From Calamus simplicifolius (taxonomy: Eukaryota; Streptophyta; Magnoliopsida; Arecales; Arecaceae), in contig UESW01001513.1 of assembly GCA_900491605.1 (NCBI GenBank), positions 124,001 to 188,000 of the forward strand: DNA of 64,000 bases, given 5' to 3'. This document shows, piece by piece, positions 1-11,246 of this stretch. Position 1 is the stretch's first letter; each line of letters begins with the position of its first letter. A program made the translations under genes and the position numbers. The notes under the pieces were generated by a model that saw only the letters and a program-made list of their open reading frames with translations, did not search any database and was not told the DNA's origin.

Positions 1-895
1 GTCGGCTCCAAAGGCCGACACCTCCAAGACCGGCGCCTCCAAAGCTGGTATCTCCAAGACAGGCGGCCCCGGCCTCTCCAAGCCAGGCAGCCCTAGCACA
101 TTCCTAGCCGGCCCCGGCCTCTCCAAGCCAGCAGCCCCGGCACGTTCCTAGCCGTCCCCGGCCTCTCCAAGCCAGGCGGCCCAAGCACATTCCCAGCCGG
201 CCCCAGCCTCTCCAAGCCAGGTGGCCCCGGCACATTCCTAGCCAGCCCCGGCCTCTCCAAGCCAGGCGGCCCCGGCACGTTCCTAGCCGGCCCCGGCCTC
301 TCCAAGCTAGGCGGCCCCGGTTCCCAGCCGGCCACGGCATCTCCAAGCAAGTCGGCCCCGTCCCGGCACTGCCTTGCCAGCGGGATGGGCCCCAGCCATC
401 TCGGGTCGATCCGGCTCGGCCCTGACAAAACGGGACTCCCCGGTTCCCGCCAGATCAGCCCCAGTGGCTCAAGAAACCGCTCTCTGACGCGCGCCGCCCG
501 ACAGCTCCGACGGCTGATGGGATGTAGCTACTAATCAGCCCAGATTCACGCAAGGGCTCAGCAGATCTTCTGACTCACGCAATCCCACGTGATCATGCCA
601 GGTCAACCCCTATAAAAAGATGAACCCACTCACCAGACAGGTACGCGCAATAACCCCAAAATCGCCATCTCAACTCTCAAAGGAATTCCTCCTCCCTGAG
701 ATCCCTTTTTTTCCACACAAAAGGGCTCACTCAAGCCCTTCTTCAGCTGTGACCTTAGTCACTAACTTGGCCGTTGGAGGGTCCCGTCAGAGACCCCCTC
801 CGGTCCTGAGACTTCTTTGCAGGCACCCCGGCGAAGCGAGGATTCGAGAAGCACCTCCGTTCCCGACGTCCAGGAGAGGTGATCGAGCGTCATCA
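1..895 (+). repeat. 5' LTR (3' part only) of the gag-only element
   Basis: This stretch matches the distal part of the 3' LTR at 3656-5327 almost throughout. It includes the 45-bp GC-rich repeat block (about 70-320), the TATA box and the terminal CATCA at 891-895. The start lies outside the window. Confidence 0.9.
611..618 (+). promoter_or_regulatory. LTR TATA box (5' LTR of gag-only element)
   Basis: TATAAAAA follows CAACCCC. The same box is at 5041-5048 in the 3' LTR. The position, about 280 bp before the LTR end, fits a U3/R boundary just downstream. Confidence 0.7.
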
Positions 896-917
896 GATTG
901 GCGCGCCAGGTAGGGGG
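896..917 (+). other. Primer-binding site of the gag-only element
   Basis: The sequence GATTGGCGCGCCAGGTAG and following Gs begins immediately after the LTR end. The TGG at 899 would pair with a tRNA 3' CCA. I do not assign the tRNA species. It differs from the primer site of the Gypsy element at 24074. Confidence 0.75.
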
Positions 918-983
918 ATAAAAAAAAGTAGCGAACGTCCTCCCTGAGCTACACCTCTCTCCCTCTCTGCTCTTCCAGAAGCC

Positions 984-2557
984 ATGGTGGTGACCCGAGC
1001 TCAGGACGCCTCCATCAGCTGCCCAGCGGGTTTCCCCCGCCAACTAGACAGTAGGAGGCCAATCCCCCTGCTACCGACCCTCCGATCGCTTGCCCGCCGC
1101 CGGACACCGCTGTCCAAACAGCGGAGCAGCTGGCGACTCTTTCCAGCAAGTCCAGAATCTCACTGCCATGGTCCATGGGCTCCAGCAGCAGCAGTCCATG
1201 ACCACCCAGCATCAAACTGCTCCCCTCGCAAGTCAGCAGTCGGCGAGGGAAGGCTCCCCCCGACGGAAGGCCGGTCGGCGAGAGACCGGCCGACGTCAAG
1301 CTTCCCCTAGGAAGCCTCGGCGCGTGCCCTCCAAGCGGCCACGGTCCCCTGACCATGGCCCCAGCAAGTTTCCTCCCAAGCCACATCATCACGAGGAACC
1401 CAGGCGGAAGTCCCGACTTCCGTCTCCATCTCCTTCTGCCTCCTCTTCTTCTTCTTCCTCCGAGCCATCTCGGAGGGCCCCGACGATCAACCGCCAGGCG
1501 GAGGAACGCTTAGAGGAGTACAACCGGTGCCTCGACGAGCTCGCCAAGAAGATCAACCATCAGTCGGAGGAAGAGTTTGACACTCGTCCTTCTTACACCC
1601 GCCGCATACTGGAGGAACCGGTTCCCTCCAGGTTCTGCTTCCCCCAGGTGGACCCGTACGATGGTACGACCGACCCCCTCGACCACCTTGAGAGTTACAA
1701 AGCTATGATGCAAATTTAGAGCGCCCCATACGCCCTCCTCTACAAGGCCTTCCCCGTAACCCTGCGGAAGGCCGCCCGTGCATGGCACTCACGCCGGCCC
1801 CCTCACAGCATCGACTCCTTCCGAGAGTTGGAGAGGGCATTTTTGGCCCACTTCGACGCCTGCCGCCGGATCCCAAGAGTGGCAGACAGCCTCTTCTCCG
1901 TCCGCCAGAAGAAAGGAGAGTCACTGCGGGACTTCGTGTCCCGATTCAAGACCGCCGCCCTCGAGGTCTACCATCTCGACGTTGCGGTGGCCTCCCTAGC
2001 GCTGAAGCGGGGACTCCTTCCGTCCCGCTTCACCTTCTCCTTGGATAAGAAGCCCCAAACTCTTATTCCGACCTCCTCCTCCGGGCCCAGAAGTACATCC
2101 GCGCCAGCGAGGCTGACTCGTCCAGAAGGGAAGCCGGCAGGAGTTCCAATAAGAAGCCAACACCCACGGAACCAGCTGAGGGACGATCCAGGCAGCCCGA
2201 GCTGCCCAGTTGCTTGACCACCGGCCCCAGGCGCTGGTTCCTAAGGGGCGGTTTACTCCTCTCACGGCTCCGATCTCCCACATCCTGCTAGAGATTGAGG
2301 AAGAGCCTTACTTTCAACGCCCACGTCCCCTAAAGTCAATAAACCCCCACAACAAAGAGCTTTACTGCCGGTATCACCAAGACTATGGGCATGACACCGA
2401 AGATTGCCGCCAGTTGAAGAAGGCCATTGAAAAGTTTGTCCAGCAGGGCCACTTGGGCAGGTTCGTTCGAGGAAACCTCGCGGCCCCAGGTGCGTCGGCA
2501 CCTCCAGTGCCTCATATTTGCCCCAACAATTCCCCAACGGAAGGAACAATAACATGA
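984..2557 (+). pseudogene. Broken gag of Tat-like Ty3/Gypsy element
   Basis: This is a capsid/nucleocapsid polyprotein remnant. The natural start is probably the ATG at 984 (MVVTRAQ...). The reading frame then shifts to the one open from 1090. In that frame a Ser/Arg-rich N-terminal part leads into the retrotransposon gag domain (PQVDPYDGTTDP near 1645, RELERAFLAHF near 1815, KGESLRDFVSRF near 1913). A TAG at 1717-1719 interrupts this frame. Another shift occurs near 2055, and a third frame carries the end, including a zinc-knuckle-like CRYHQDYGHDTEDC near 2370. At least two frameshifts and one stop mean no full Gag can be made. The match to the gag at 24157-25359 is at the level of domain motifs. 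Codon use is GC-rich, unlike the AT-rich flanks. Confidence 0.82.
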
Positions 2558-2741
2558 CCTCATGAGGGGCGAGCAGCAGCTCGGGGAGCCGACGGAAGGA
2601 AGCAAGCTGGCATCAAAATGGGAAGCTTCTCCCCCACATTCGGAACGCGGACGGTGTTATCAGTAGCTTGCTGATTCTTTAATAAAGTATTATTCAAAAT
2701 CCTTGTCTTATCACGCTCTTGGGATGAGTATATTTCTTAGA
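2558..2741 (+). other. Post-gag spacer with AATAAA signal
   Basis: No coding potential is evident. A TTTAATAAAGTATTATTC stretch at about 2678-2695 contains an AATAAA motif that could end a gag-only transcript before the repeat array. This role is inference. Confidence 0.35.
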
Positions 2742-3419
2742 CAGAGACCGGCTCCGCATCGGCAACGAAGACTGGCTCTGCATCGGCACCAAAGACCGGC
2801 TCCGCGTTGGCAATGAAGACCGGCTCCGCGTCAGCAACGAAGACCGGCTCCGCATCGGCACCAAAGACCGACTCCGCGTCGGCAACAAAGACTGACTCCG
2901 CATCGGCACCAAAGATCGACTCCGCATCGGCACCAAAGACCAACTCCGCGTCGGCACCAAAGACCAACTCTGCGTCGGCAACAAAGACCGACTCCGCGTC
3001 GGCACAAAAGACCAACTCCGCGTTGGCACCAAAGACCGGCTCCGCGTTGGCAACAAAGACCAACTCCGCGTCGGCAACAAAGATCGGCTCCGCATCGGCA
3101 CCAAAGATCGGCTCCGCATCGGCACCAAAGACCAACTCCGCGTCGGCACCAAAGACCGGCTCCGCGTCGGCACCAAAGACCGACTCCGCGCCGGCAACAA
3201 AGACCAACTCCACGTTGGCAACAAAGACCGACTCCGCATCGGTACCAAAGACCGGCTCCGCGTCGGCACCAAAGACCGACTCCACGCCGGCAACAAAGAC
3301 CAACTCTGCGTTGGCAACAAAGACCGACTCCGCGTCGGCACCAAAGACCAACTCCGCGTCAGCACCAAAGACCGGCTCCGCGTCGGCACCCAAGACCGGC
3401 TCCGTGTCGGCACCCTCAA
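2742..3419 (+). repeat. 24-bp tandem repeat array inside the gag-only element
   Basis: There are about 28 copies of a 24-bp unit typified by GACCGACTCCGCGTCGGCAC followed by CAAA. Because 24 is divisible by 3, several frames on both strands stay open (for example an 8-residue Ser/Ala/Lys/Thr repeat on plus). These are repeat artefacts rather than credible genes. Many units contain an inverted repeat such as CCGAC-tccgc-GTCGG. Some show CCAAC-tccgc-GTTGG, but other units pair imperfectly. Confidence 0.93.
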
Positions 3420-3638
3420 GCTTAAGACATGCGGATTCCAATTAACGGAGTTTCCTGGGGGCAGATCAACCCTGCAGAAGGAGACCAATTTCTTTAAAGA
3501 AAAGGAACCTGACGACTCTCAGCTCTCAGGTCACCCTCCGAGGTTCAAAAGGTTCTCGACGGCCTCAACTTTACCTCTAAAAATTTCCTGAAGTTCTACA
3601 CTCCTTTCACTTAGCTGATGCGGGGCACGCAAGCTCAA

Positions 3639-3651
3639 GGAGTGTGGAGGG
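3639..3651 (+). other. Polypurine tract of the gag-only element
   Basis: GGAGTGTGGAGGG followed by CATT lies just before the 3' LTR start at 3656. It resembles the tract before the 3' LTR of the Gypsy element (37744-37755). Confidence 0.75.
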
Positions 3652-3779
3652 CATTTGATGGGGCCAGTTGACCCCATGAAATATAAAACTTTTTGGCTCC
3701 GGCCTCCAGTGTCGGCCTCCAGCGCCGGCCTCCAGCTCCGGCCTCCAGCACTAGCCTCCAGCGCCGGCCTCTAGCGTCA

Positions 3780-4500
3780 ACCTCCAAGGCCGGCACATCC
3801 AAGACCGGCACCTCCAAGGCCGGCACCTCCAAGATAGTCGGCCCCAAAGGCCGGCACCTCCAAGACCGGCACCTCAAGGCCGGCACATCAAAGACCGGCA
3901 CCTCCAAGGCCAGCACCTCCAAGATAGTCGGCCCCAAAGGCCGGCACCTCCAAGACCGGCACCTCAAGGCCTGCACCACGAAGACAGTCGGCCCCAAAGG
4001 CCGACACCTACCAAGACCGGCGCCTCCAAGGCCGGCACCTCCAAGATAGTCGGCCCCAAAGGCCGACACCTCCAAGACCGGCGCCTCCAAGGCCGGCACC
4101 TCCAAGACAGTCGGCCCCAAAGGCCGATACCTCCAAGGCCGGCACCTCCAAGACAGTCGGCCCCAAAGGCCGACACCTCCAAGACCGGCGCCTCCAAGGT
4201 CGGCACCTCCAAGACAGTCAACCCCAAAGGCCGACACCTCCAAGGCCGACACCTCCAAGATAGTCGGCTCCAAAGGCCGACACCTCCAAGACCAGCACCT
4301 CCAAGGCCGGCACCTCCAAGACAATCGGCCCCAAAGGCCGACACCTCCAAGGCCGGCACCTCGAAGACAGTCGGCCCCAAAGGCCGACACCTACCAAGAC
4401 TGGCGCCTCCAAGACCGGCACCTCAAGGCCGGCACCTTGAAGACAGTCGGCCCCAAAGGCTGACACCTCCAAGACCGGCACCTCCAAGGTCGGCATCTCC
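3780..4500 (+). repeat. Tandem repeats in U3 with palindromic GTCGGCC-ccaaa-GGCCGAC core
   Basis: Units alternate CCTCCAAGACCGGCRC-type 18-bp blocks with a 7-bp-stem, 5-base-loop inverted repeat. The palindrome recurs about ten times, with some copies altered. The 18-bp blocks share the phrase CACCTCCAAG. Confidence 0.88.
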
Positions 4501-4509
4501 AAGATAGGC

Positions 4510-4750
4510 AGCCCTGGCATGTTCCTAGCCGTCCCCGGCCTCTCCAAGCCAGGCGGCCCCGGCACATTCCCAGGCGGCCCCGGCCTCTCCAAGCCAGGCG
4601 GCCTCGGCACATTCCTAGCCGGCCCCGGCCCCAGCCTCTCCAAGCCAGGCGGCCCCGGCACCTCCCTAGCCGGTCCCGGCCTCTCCAAGCTAGGCGGCCC
4701 CGGCACGTTCCTAGCGGGCCCCGACCTCTCCAAGCTAGGCGGCTCCGATT
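4510..4750 (+). repeat. 45-bp GC-rich tandem repeats in U3
   Basis: Units run CGGCCTCTCCAAGCCAGG...CACATTCCTAGC. The same block is present at about 70-320 in the 5' LTR. Confidence 0.85.
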
Positions 4751-5040
4751 CCCAGCCGGCCACGGCATCTCCAAGCAAGTCGGCCCCGTCCCGGCACTGC
4801 CTTGCCAGCGGGATGGGCCCCAGCCATCTCGGGTCGACCCAGCTCGGCCCTGACAAGACGGGACTCCCCGGTTCCCGCCAGATCAGCCCCAGCGGCTCAA
4901 GAAATCGCTCTCTGACACGCGCCGCCCGACAGCCCCGACGGCTGATGGGACGTAGCTTACTAATCAGCCCAGATTCACGCAAGGGCTCAGCAGATCTTCT
5001 GACTCACGCAATCCCACGTGATCATGCCAGGGTCAACCCC

Positions 5041-5048
5041 TATAAAAA
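5041..5048 (+). promoter_or_regulatory. TATA box in 3' LTR of gag-only element
   Basis: TATAAAAA in the same context as 611-618. Confidence 0.65.
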
Positions 5049-5327
5049 GGTGAACCCACTCACCAGACAGGTATGCGCGATAACCCCAAAATCGCCATCT
5101 CAACTCTCAAAGGAATTCCTCCTCCCTGATATCCCTTTTTTTCCATACAAAACAGGGCTCACTCGAGCCCTTCTTCAGCTGTGACCTCAGTCACTAACTT
5201 GACCGTCGGAGGGTCCCACCGGAGACCCCCTCCGGTCCCGGGACTTCTTTGCAGGCACTCCGGCGAAACGAGGATTCGAGAAGCACCTCCGTTTCCGATG
5301 TCCAGGAAAAGTGATCGAGCGTCATCA

Positions 5328-6571
5328 GGGTGTATGTTGTCTAGCGACATATCGAGCATGTGTCTTTAAATCATCCCATCAATTATGCTTTTGATAGTGC
5401 TAATTTCGATTATGTTGCCATGCATTGTCTTGCTAGAGGTTAAATAATTCTGCCTCATCAATTTTTAAATATGAGTTTTAAATTTTTAATTTAAATTTTA
5501 AATATTTAAAAGGAGGACTTGATGAGCAGTTCCTTTATGAACCATGCTTTAACAAAAAATGCCTACAATATTTTTTTCTTAACAAGTGGTCCTGATAAGT
5601 ATGAACAATAGGTGGATAAATATGTATATACTGATAAGATAAATATGTATAGTGGATGGATAAGTGTGTACACTAAGAAAATGAGTATATACCTGGGTAG
5701 ATAATTAAGTATGTATAAAGACTTATAAACATTAGTCAACAAGGACTAAAAGTTATAGTCCCTATCTTTCCAAGGGTCGCTTATCAAACGCCCTTTTTCT
5801 AAGGCTACAAATGCATTAGGACAACCTATGACCCAACACGATCCCAATCCGATTAGACTCAATCTGATCCATATTTAAAGATTCGTAAGTTGAATTAGAT
5901 ATGCAAATTGGGCCTAATCTAAATTCTAAGTTGGGTCTAAATCTTATATTTTTAATTCGACTTGATCCAAATCGATTCAGCTTTATCAATTTATTGAATA
6001 AATGCTAATTTAAATTAATTTACCTTCTCATTTTAACAATCAGATCTTCTTTTATCTTTTTTACTTAATTATATCTAAATATTTACATTTTATTATTTAT
6101 TTTGATAAATTCTAATTTATAATACTTTTTAAGTATGTAAACAAACATTTTAAATATCATAATTTATAAATTTAAGGATAATCATTTATTTGGATAGAAT
6201 TAAAAGTTTTTAAATAAAAAATTAAGTTTTAATTAAATTTTTAATATCATTTAAATTGTTTAATGGATATATTTGATTATTAGTTATCAATTACTGGACT
6301 TTGGTTATAAAATAATACTTAGATACTTAGATGCAAATATGACTCAATCTTTTCGTATCTTAAACTTTAGCATTAGGAGTTAAACGCATAACATACTTGA
6401 CTCCGAATAGGTCTGATTTATTGGATCTAAAACTTTTTTTTATAGATCTAATTTGATCCAATTTGATGAGCAAATGAGTTGAGTCAGATTTAAAATCATG
6501 ATTTATATAAAATTGAATCAAATCGGGAACAGACATGATATAACCGGTGAGACCGATTCCAAGCCTATCCT
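5328..6571. other. AT-rich intergenic DNA
   Basis: No gene, RNA or clear repeat boundary is visible. It is strongly AT-rich (A/T runs at about 5450-5520 and 6000-6260) with no open frame of note. Confidence 0.6.
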
Positions 6572-6985
6572 CTCTTCAAATCCTGAATCAAGGCACGTCC
6601 AGGTCAAACAAAGCCAAGTCAGCTGGAATTTTCTTCCCAGAAATTGAAGTCGATGATGACCATGAAAATAGCTTTCCTTTGGTAAATACACAAGAGGTGC
6701 AGAGCCCTCCCCCAAGAGCAAGCCTATCCTTGGCATGCGCGACATGTGATCAATTAACGTGCATGGTGGGCACTCTTCTGCACCACATACGGTGCAGAAG
6801 GCTTAATAAATAATCTCGTCCTTTTTTTTTTTTTTTTCTAAATCCTGGATCAAGGCAGGTCCTTAGGTCAAACAAAGCAAGTCGGTCTATCCTGCCGTGT
6901 GCAACCGAAGTCGATGATGACCATAAAAATGGCTTCCCTTTGGTAAATGCACAAGAAGTGCAGATCGCCCTCTCCCAAGAGCAAA
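6572..6985 (+). repeat. Tandem duplication of about 150 bp upstream of the membrane-protein gene
   Basis: A segment at about 6572-6722 recurs at about 6834-6985, offset 261 bp. Shared phrases include GAAGTCGATGATGACCAT, CCTTTGGTAAAT and CACAAGARGTGCAGA. A T-run (6822-6837) lies between the copies. The second copy ends about 20 bp before the start codon at 7007, so the duplication probably covers promoter or 5' leader sequence. Confidence 0.8.
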
Positions 6986-7006
6986 CATCTCACAGAACAG
7001 TACTAG

Positions 7007-8002
7007 ATGGGCTACACCGCCATGGCCATGGCCAACCCTCCCAAGCCTCTTGGCACCTTCAAAATCCTGAGGGAGGCCTTCACCCTACCCACCAAAAACT
7101 TGTGGCTTATCCACCCCATCTTCTTCATCTCCCTCCTCACCTCGTTCCTCCTCTTCTTGGGCAACTACCTCGCCACCCGCCCTCTCCTCGTGGATTTGAT
7201 CCTCAAGAGCACCTCCTTGAGCGTTTCCAAGCCAAACAGCCCGGAGTTCTCCAACCTCCTTGCCACCATCCAAAAAGACGTCAAAGAACTTGTCGCAAAA
7301 GAAGTCATCTTCCTCATCGTTGCCTTCGTCGTCTGGTCCCTGCTAAAAATCACAATGATTCATGCGACCACCACGACGTACTCCGGGGAGCTCCTCACAC
7401 TCAAAGAGTTGCTCTCAAAGGTCAGGCGGGCGTTAAAGGGGCCTATGATCACCCAAGTCTATGTTGCAGTTTTAAGCATGGGCTATCTCCTTCTAGTACT
7501 AACCTTTGTGTCTGTTTTAGTATTCATTTCGGGGGTTTCAAACATTGCTTTGGTCTTGTTGGTTCTTTTCCTATTTCTCCTGCCAATATTTGTTTTCAGC
7601 CCATATCTGGCAACAGTGTTGTCATTAAGCACGGTGATCTCGGTAGCTGAGGAAGGTTGCTATGGAGTGCATGCAATTGGGCGCGCCGTGGATCTCATCA
7701 AAGGGAAGAAGAAGCAAGGAATTTCGATTACTCTTCTTCTGGCGCTGGTTGCATATGCGATCGATAAAGCTCACAGAATGGTTCTAGTCTCCCTTCCTAT
7801 GTCTACAGCTACTCAATTGGTGGCAGGGTTTGTTTACGTCTCTTTGTTCGTGCTCTCGACTTTATTGGAGTGCTCGGCGTTCACAGTGCTTTACTATGAG
7901 TGCAAGGGAGCCCATGGAGAAGAGGCGATTGCCATGGCCGGATGCCATCTCTATGCTGCTTTGCCTACTACGACAGCTGATGTTGGTAAGGAACTTCCAT
8001 GA
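7007..8002 (+). CDS. Plant multi-pass membrane protein, function unknown (intronless)
   Basis: This uninterrupted 331-aa frame starts at the ATG at 7007. Two further in-frame ATGs at 7022 and 7028 give MAMANPPKPLG and could be the true start, since conservation probably begins around PPKPLGTFKILREAF. It has a short cytosolic-type N-terminus and then several hydrophobic spans at roughly residues 36-60, 98-118, 145-170, 175-205, 240-256 and 268-292. The last is followed by a hydrophilic tail with CKGAHGEE. A conserved-looking Gly/Lys patch (GRAVDLIKGKKKQG) lies between spans. It resembles a plant-specific family of uncharacterised transmembrane proteins, some of whose members carry uninformative database names. 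No enzyme motif is seen. It is flanked by AT-rich DNA, with no introns and no frameshift. The protein-coding call is secure; the biochemical role is unknown. Confidence 0.85.
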   Translation: MGYTAMAMANPPKPLGTFKILREAFTLPTKNLWLIHPIFFISLLTSFLLFLGNYLATRPLLVDLILKSTSLSVSKPNSPEFSNLLATIQKDVKELVAKEVIFLIVAFVVWSLLKITMIHATTTTYSGELLTLKELLSKVRRALKGPMITQVYVAVLSMGYLLLVLTFVSVLVFISGVSNIALVLLVLFLFLLPIFVFSPYLATVLSLSTVISVAEEGCYGVHAIGRAVDLIKGKKKQGISITLLLALVAYAIDKAHRMVLVSLPMSTATQLVAGFVYVSLFVLSTLLECSAFTVLYYECKGAHGEEAIAMAGCHLYAALPTTTADVGKELP

Positions 8003-11000
8003 CTGGCTAGCTTGACCGGGTCATGTTTGAACTTAATTTTATCCCCCCCGTATGCTGTCTTCGTTTCAGATGCTATGGATATTCCGTCTTTATAGCGTGT
8101 ATGTGATAAACTGATAATATGCAATGGTGCTTGCTCTATCCCTTTCTTCTGTAACATGGAAGATGCTTTCAACTATATATGTATTTGTGAACATCTTAAT
8201 TATAAGAGTATGTGTTGTATTTACAAAGTGAACTGTGATCCATTTGGGATTTGCATCAAAATCTTCATCTCACTTTCAATTTCCTTCCATATGGGAAGCT
8301 ACCACGAACTTTCGTCGGTGGAAAATATGGCACTCGGACCCACGTAGTCTTTCCTTTCGGTGTTGACTTGACCGCATGAGGAAGGATTGATCGGTGAAAA
8401 TTATTATGAACCTAATCATATTCGAGTTCCTTGATTGAAGGGGCTTCTTGAGTGTGGTTAGGTTCAAATTAGTGCTGGCTTAATTGAGAGAATGAGAATT
8501 AGGTGTTAACAAGAGTCATCACAAAAGGGAACAAACTGGAGAAGGAAAGGACGCCATATCTCTTATCTACAATAAACACACATGGTGGCCATCCCACTTT
8601 GCACAAGGGGACGGTATTATGGATGGCAATGAGTGGGATATTTTTCTTTTTCTTTTTTCCTGCTTGAACTCAAATTTAATTATAAAATCTCAATATAGAA
8701 AGCAATTTTCTTATTTAAAAAAAAAAGTTAAACTCAAACTCATAATCAAACAAATTTATTATATCTATAACTAAACCGTGCCAAACTGGTTATCTTGATC
8801 CAAAATTAAAATAAATTTATTTTTATCATAAAAATTAAAAAATAAATTATATCCTTATATTAATTCAACAATACAAATAAGATTAAATTATATATTTATA
8901 AAAATTTTCCTTTTAAGATAAGAAGTTTGAATTCATCATTCTACCTAAATGAGTTATATATCCGTAATTTTTATAGTCTTTAAAAAACTTGATTTTTGGA
9001 TAGCCAATATTTTGAATCTGAACCCAACCTAATTAAATTGAATTTTAAAATCTCAAATCCAAAACCAAATTGGATCTGATTTTTCACTATGCAAACCTTT
9101 TTTTTTTTGGTTCAGTTTGAATTCTTACAAAAATACTACCCTATATCATCTTTAGATGAAATGCCTATACTTTGCCTTGCAAGTTCTATTGACACAAAAA
9201 TAAAAATGCTACATTGGCTTGCAGATTGTACCAAGATTTTGTATGCATTCTCATGTGGTTCCTTTTAGACAAGAAGGATAATTTGTCTAGAATGACAAAT
9301 GTGTTCACTCTTAAACTTCTCAAAGCATTTACTTCTCAATAATTAATTATAATTGTACCTTAACAGGATGTTGGTAAGATTTTAAATCACTTATTATGTT
9401 CTTGTTCCTGATGATATCAAATCATCATGTTCAGCATACTATGTCTTGATGATTATTTCATATCATTTATATCCTTAATATATTTTTTCCAACCATAATA
9501 TAATTTACCATTATTTCATATTATTTATTATAATAGTTAAATTAAACTATAATATTTTTATTATATGTTATAATGATATTATTATATTATATTATAACTT
9601 AATTATAATATAATCATAACATTAGAGTATAATAGTATTATATTATATTATTAGCGTATAATTTTATAATATTAAATTATATTATTTCAATATGAAAATA
9701 ATACCAAGCTTCTTTTTTTTCTGTGCATGATGGACATTTTGATCCCAAATATCAACCCTAAGATCATTGTTTCGTGGTTAGCTTGGATACTTGTTCTTTA
9801 AGGATGGTTATAGAATCATTGGGTTGATGGTGATTCCAGGGTTAGTAGTAATCTATGATCGCTATCACATAGGATCATCATGATGTAACTCAACATAGTG
9901 ATTGTATTACTTTCACTTAGATCATCGGTGATATTAAACGGATCATTCCAAACCAAATGATACGAAGTTAGTAACCAAAACTAAATCCGATGAAGAAAGA
10001 AATATATGGATTAGAGATGGAACATTGCAAGCCAATAACTGTGCAAATAGAAAATTTAAGCGCTCCTTTTGTTTTCTATTTTGTTTCCGAAAGTCCAAGA
10101 AGAAAATTGAGTTAAGTTGATCGATGCATGATTTCTAACCACAAAAAAAAAAAAATGTTGAAATCCCTTTTCTTTTTCTTAATTATTTATAAAATTTTAA
10201 GAGTTTTTTATAGCAAAGATTTAACGTTTTCCGAAAGTGTCTAGCAAAAAAACAGTTTTATAAATGTTATCTTCAATCATAATTTTCATGTCATATTTTA
10301 TTAATTTTCAAGGAAATCAAAATACATAAACAACTATAATACCAAACAGACTAGAGCCATTTGGCCCTAATCACTTCCCATTTCACACGTATGGATGGCA
10401 TCGTCAATAGGTGCCGCCTTTTAATAACATACAAGGACATCACGTAATCAAGGTGAATAACATACAGCTCAGCATTTGGTAACTGAATTGAGATTTATAA
10501 TGATTTTAAATCATTAGTAATACTAATCCTAAGATAATCTAATCCTCCATGATCTAAGATCACTACTTTTAACTCTATAGATTGAGAAGTATTTTTATCT
10601 TTGATCTTCAACTTGATGTCACTACTCCGCAATGATCTTGTAAACATATCCTCAAGGATAGATTTAACATCACCATGTTAGATGGTGACTTTAGAGTAAA
10701 GGTAATTTGAAATCATTACGGCATAAGATTATAGAAGAGTAACTAAATGTAGTGATTTAGCCACCTACAACCATGTCACCGCCAATCTTGGTTTCATCGC
10801 TACATATCAAAAGCAACAATAGAGAATAACATGAACGCGAACTAGCCAAGGCAAACCATATGCATCATTGCATGCACTGTAACCTTACGATGAAAGTTGG
10901 ATAGACAATGTAGGTACTCAAAAGTAGATATTGCTTACAAGAACATTGCGGGCAACCTCGTTATTTCGATTTTTTTTTTCCAAATATCATTGGATGACGC

Positions 11001-11246
11001 ATAATTTTTTAGGTTTGTTCTGATCAAAGGGGCGAAAAAAGGTAAAACAAAGTTGGCATAAGATTGCTGGAGCAACAATTTGAATATAACTCGAAGCCAA
11101 TGTATTTCAACAAATAACTCAATACGGCATCATGCTATGGATGAAATTACAAGACAAAAAAATTCATAAATCATTCTGCATATCAATGCAAGCAATGATC
11201 AAGCCCTTAAACAGGATAGAGGAGCCAGAACAAGAATCCAAACTTC
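8003..11246. other. 3' flank and AT-rich intergenic region
   Basis: The first few hundred bases are presumably the 3' UTR of the upstream gene. The remainder is AT-rich with A/T microsatellite-like stretches (about 9475-9680). GGATGGCAATGAGTGGGATA at 8621 resembles the end of a common plant MITE, but I could not define a partner end. The stretch at about 10470-10770 (TTTGGTAACTGA... with repeated GATTTTAAATC-like phrases) may be another decayed DNA element. No gene is supported. Confidence 0.5.

Larger units (their letters stand above)
1..5327 (+). mobile_element. Non-autonomous Tat-like Ty3/Gypsy element with gag only (TR-GAG type), 5' end cut by window
   Basis: Two copies of the same LTR flank a 2.76-kb internal region. 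The 5' copy is cut by the window start and ends at 895; the 3' copy is whole (3656-5327). The LTR ends form the short inverted repeat TGATG...CATCA. A primer-binding-site-like sequence follows the 5' LTR, and a purine-rich tract (GGAGTGTGGAGGG, 3639-3651) precedes the 3' LTR. The only coding remains are a broken gag at 984-2557. No protease, reverse transcriptase, RNase H or integrase motif is present, so the element must depend on another element's enzymes. The gag resembles that of the autonomous Gypsy element at 22980-38815, but LTR termini and primer site differ, so that element is not its direct parent. The bases after the element (GGGTG) cannot be compared with a left flank because that flank lies outside the window. 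Confidence 0.85.
3656..5327 (+). repeat. 3' LTR of the gag-only element
   Basis: This 1672-bp LTR starts TGATGGGGCCAG and ends GCGTCATCA. Its U3 region is mostly tandem repeats: about 3780-4500 has roughly 60-bp composite units (CCGGCACCTCCAAGA plus the palindrome GTCGGCC-ccaaa-GGCCGAC), and about 4510-4750 has 45-bp GC-rich units. TATAAAAA lies at 5041-5048. The last 300 bp match 1-895. Long open frames on both strands here come from unit lengths divisible by 3 and are not genes. Confidence 0.9.

Noticed and set aside
3635..4390. Minus-strand frame of 251 codons in the gag-only LTR
   Set aside because: Produced by GC-rich tandem units with lengths divisible by 3; overlaps LTR promoter sequence.
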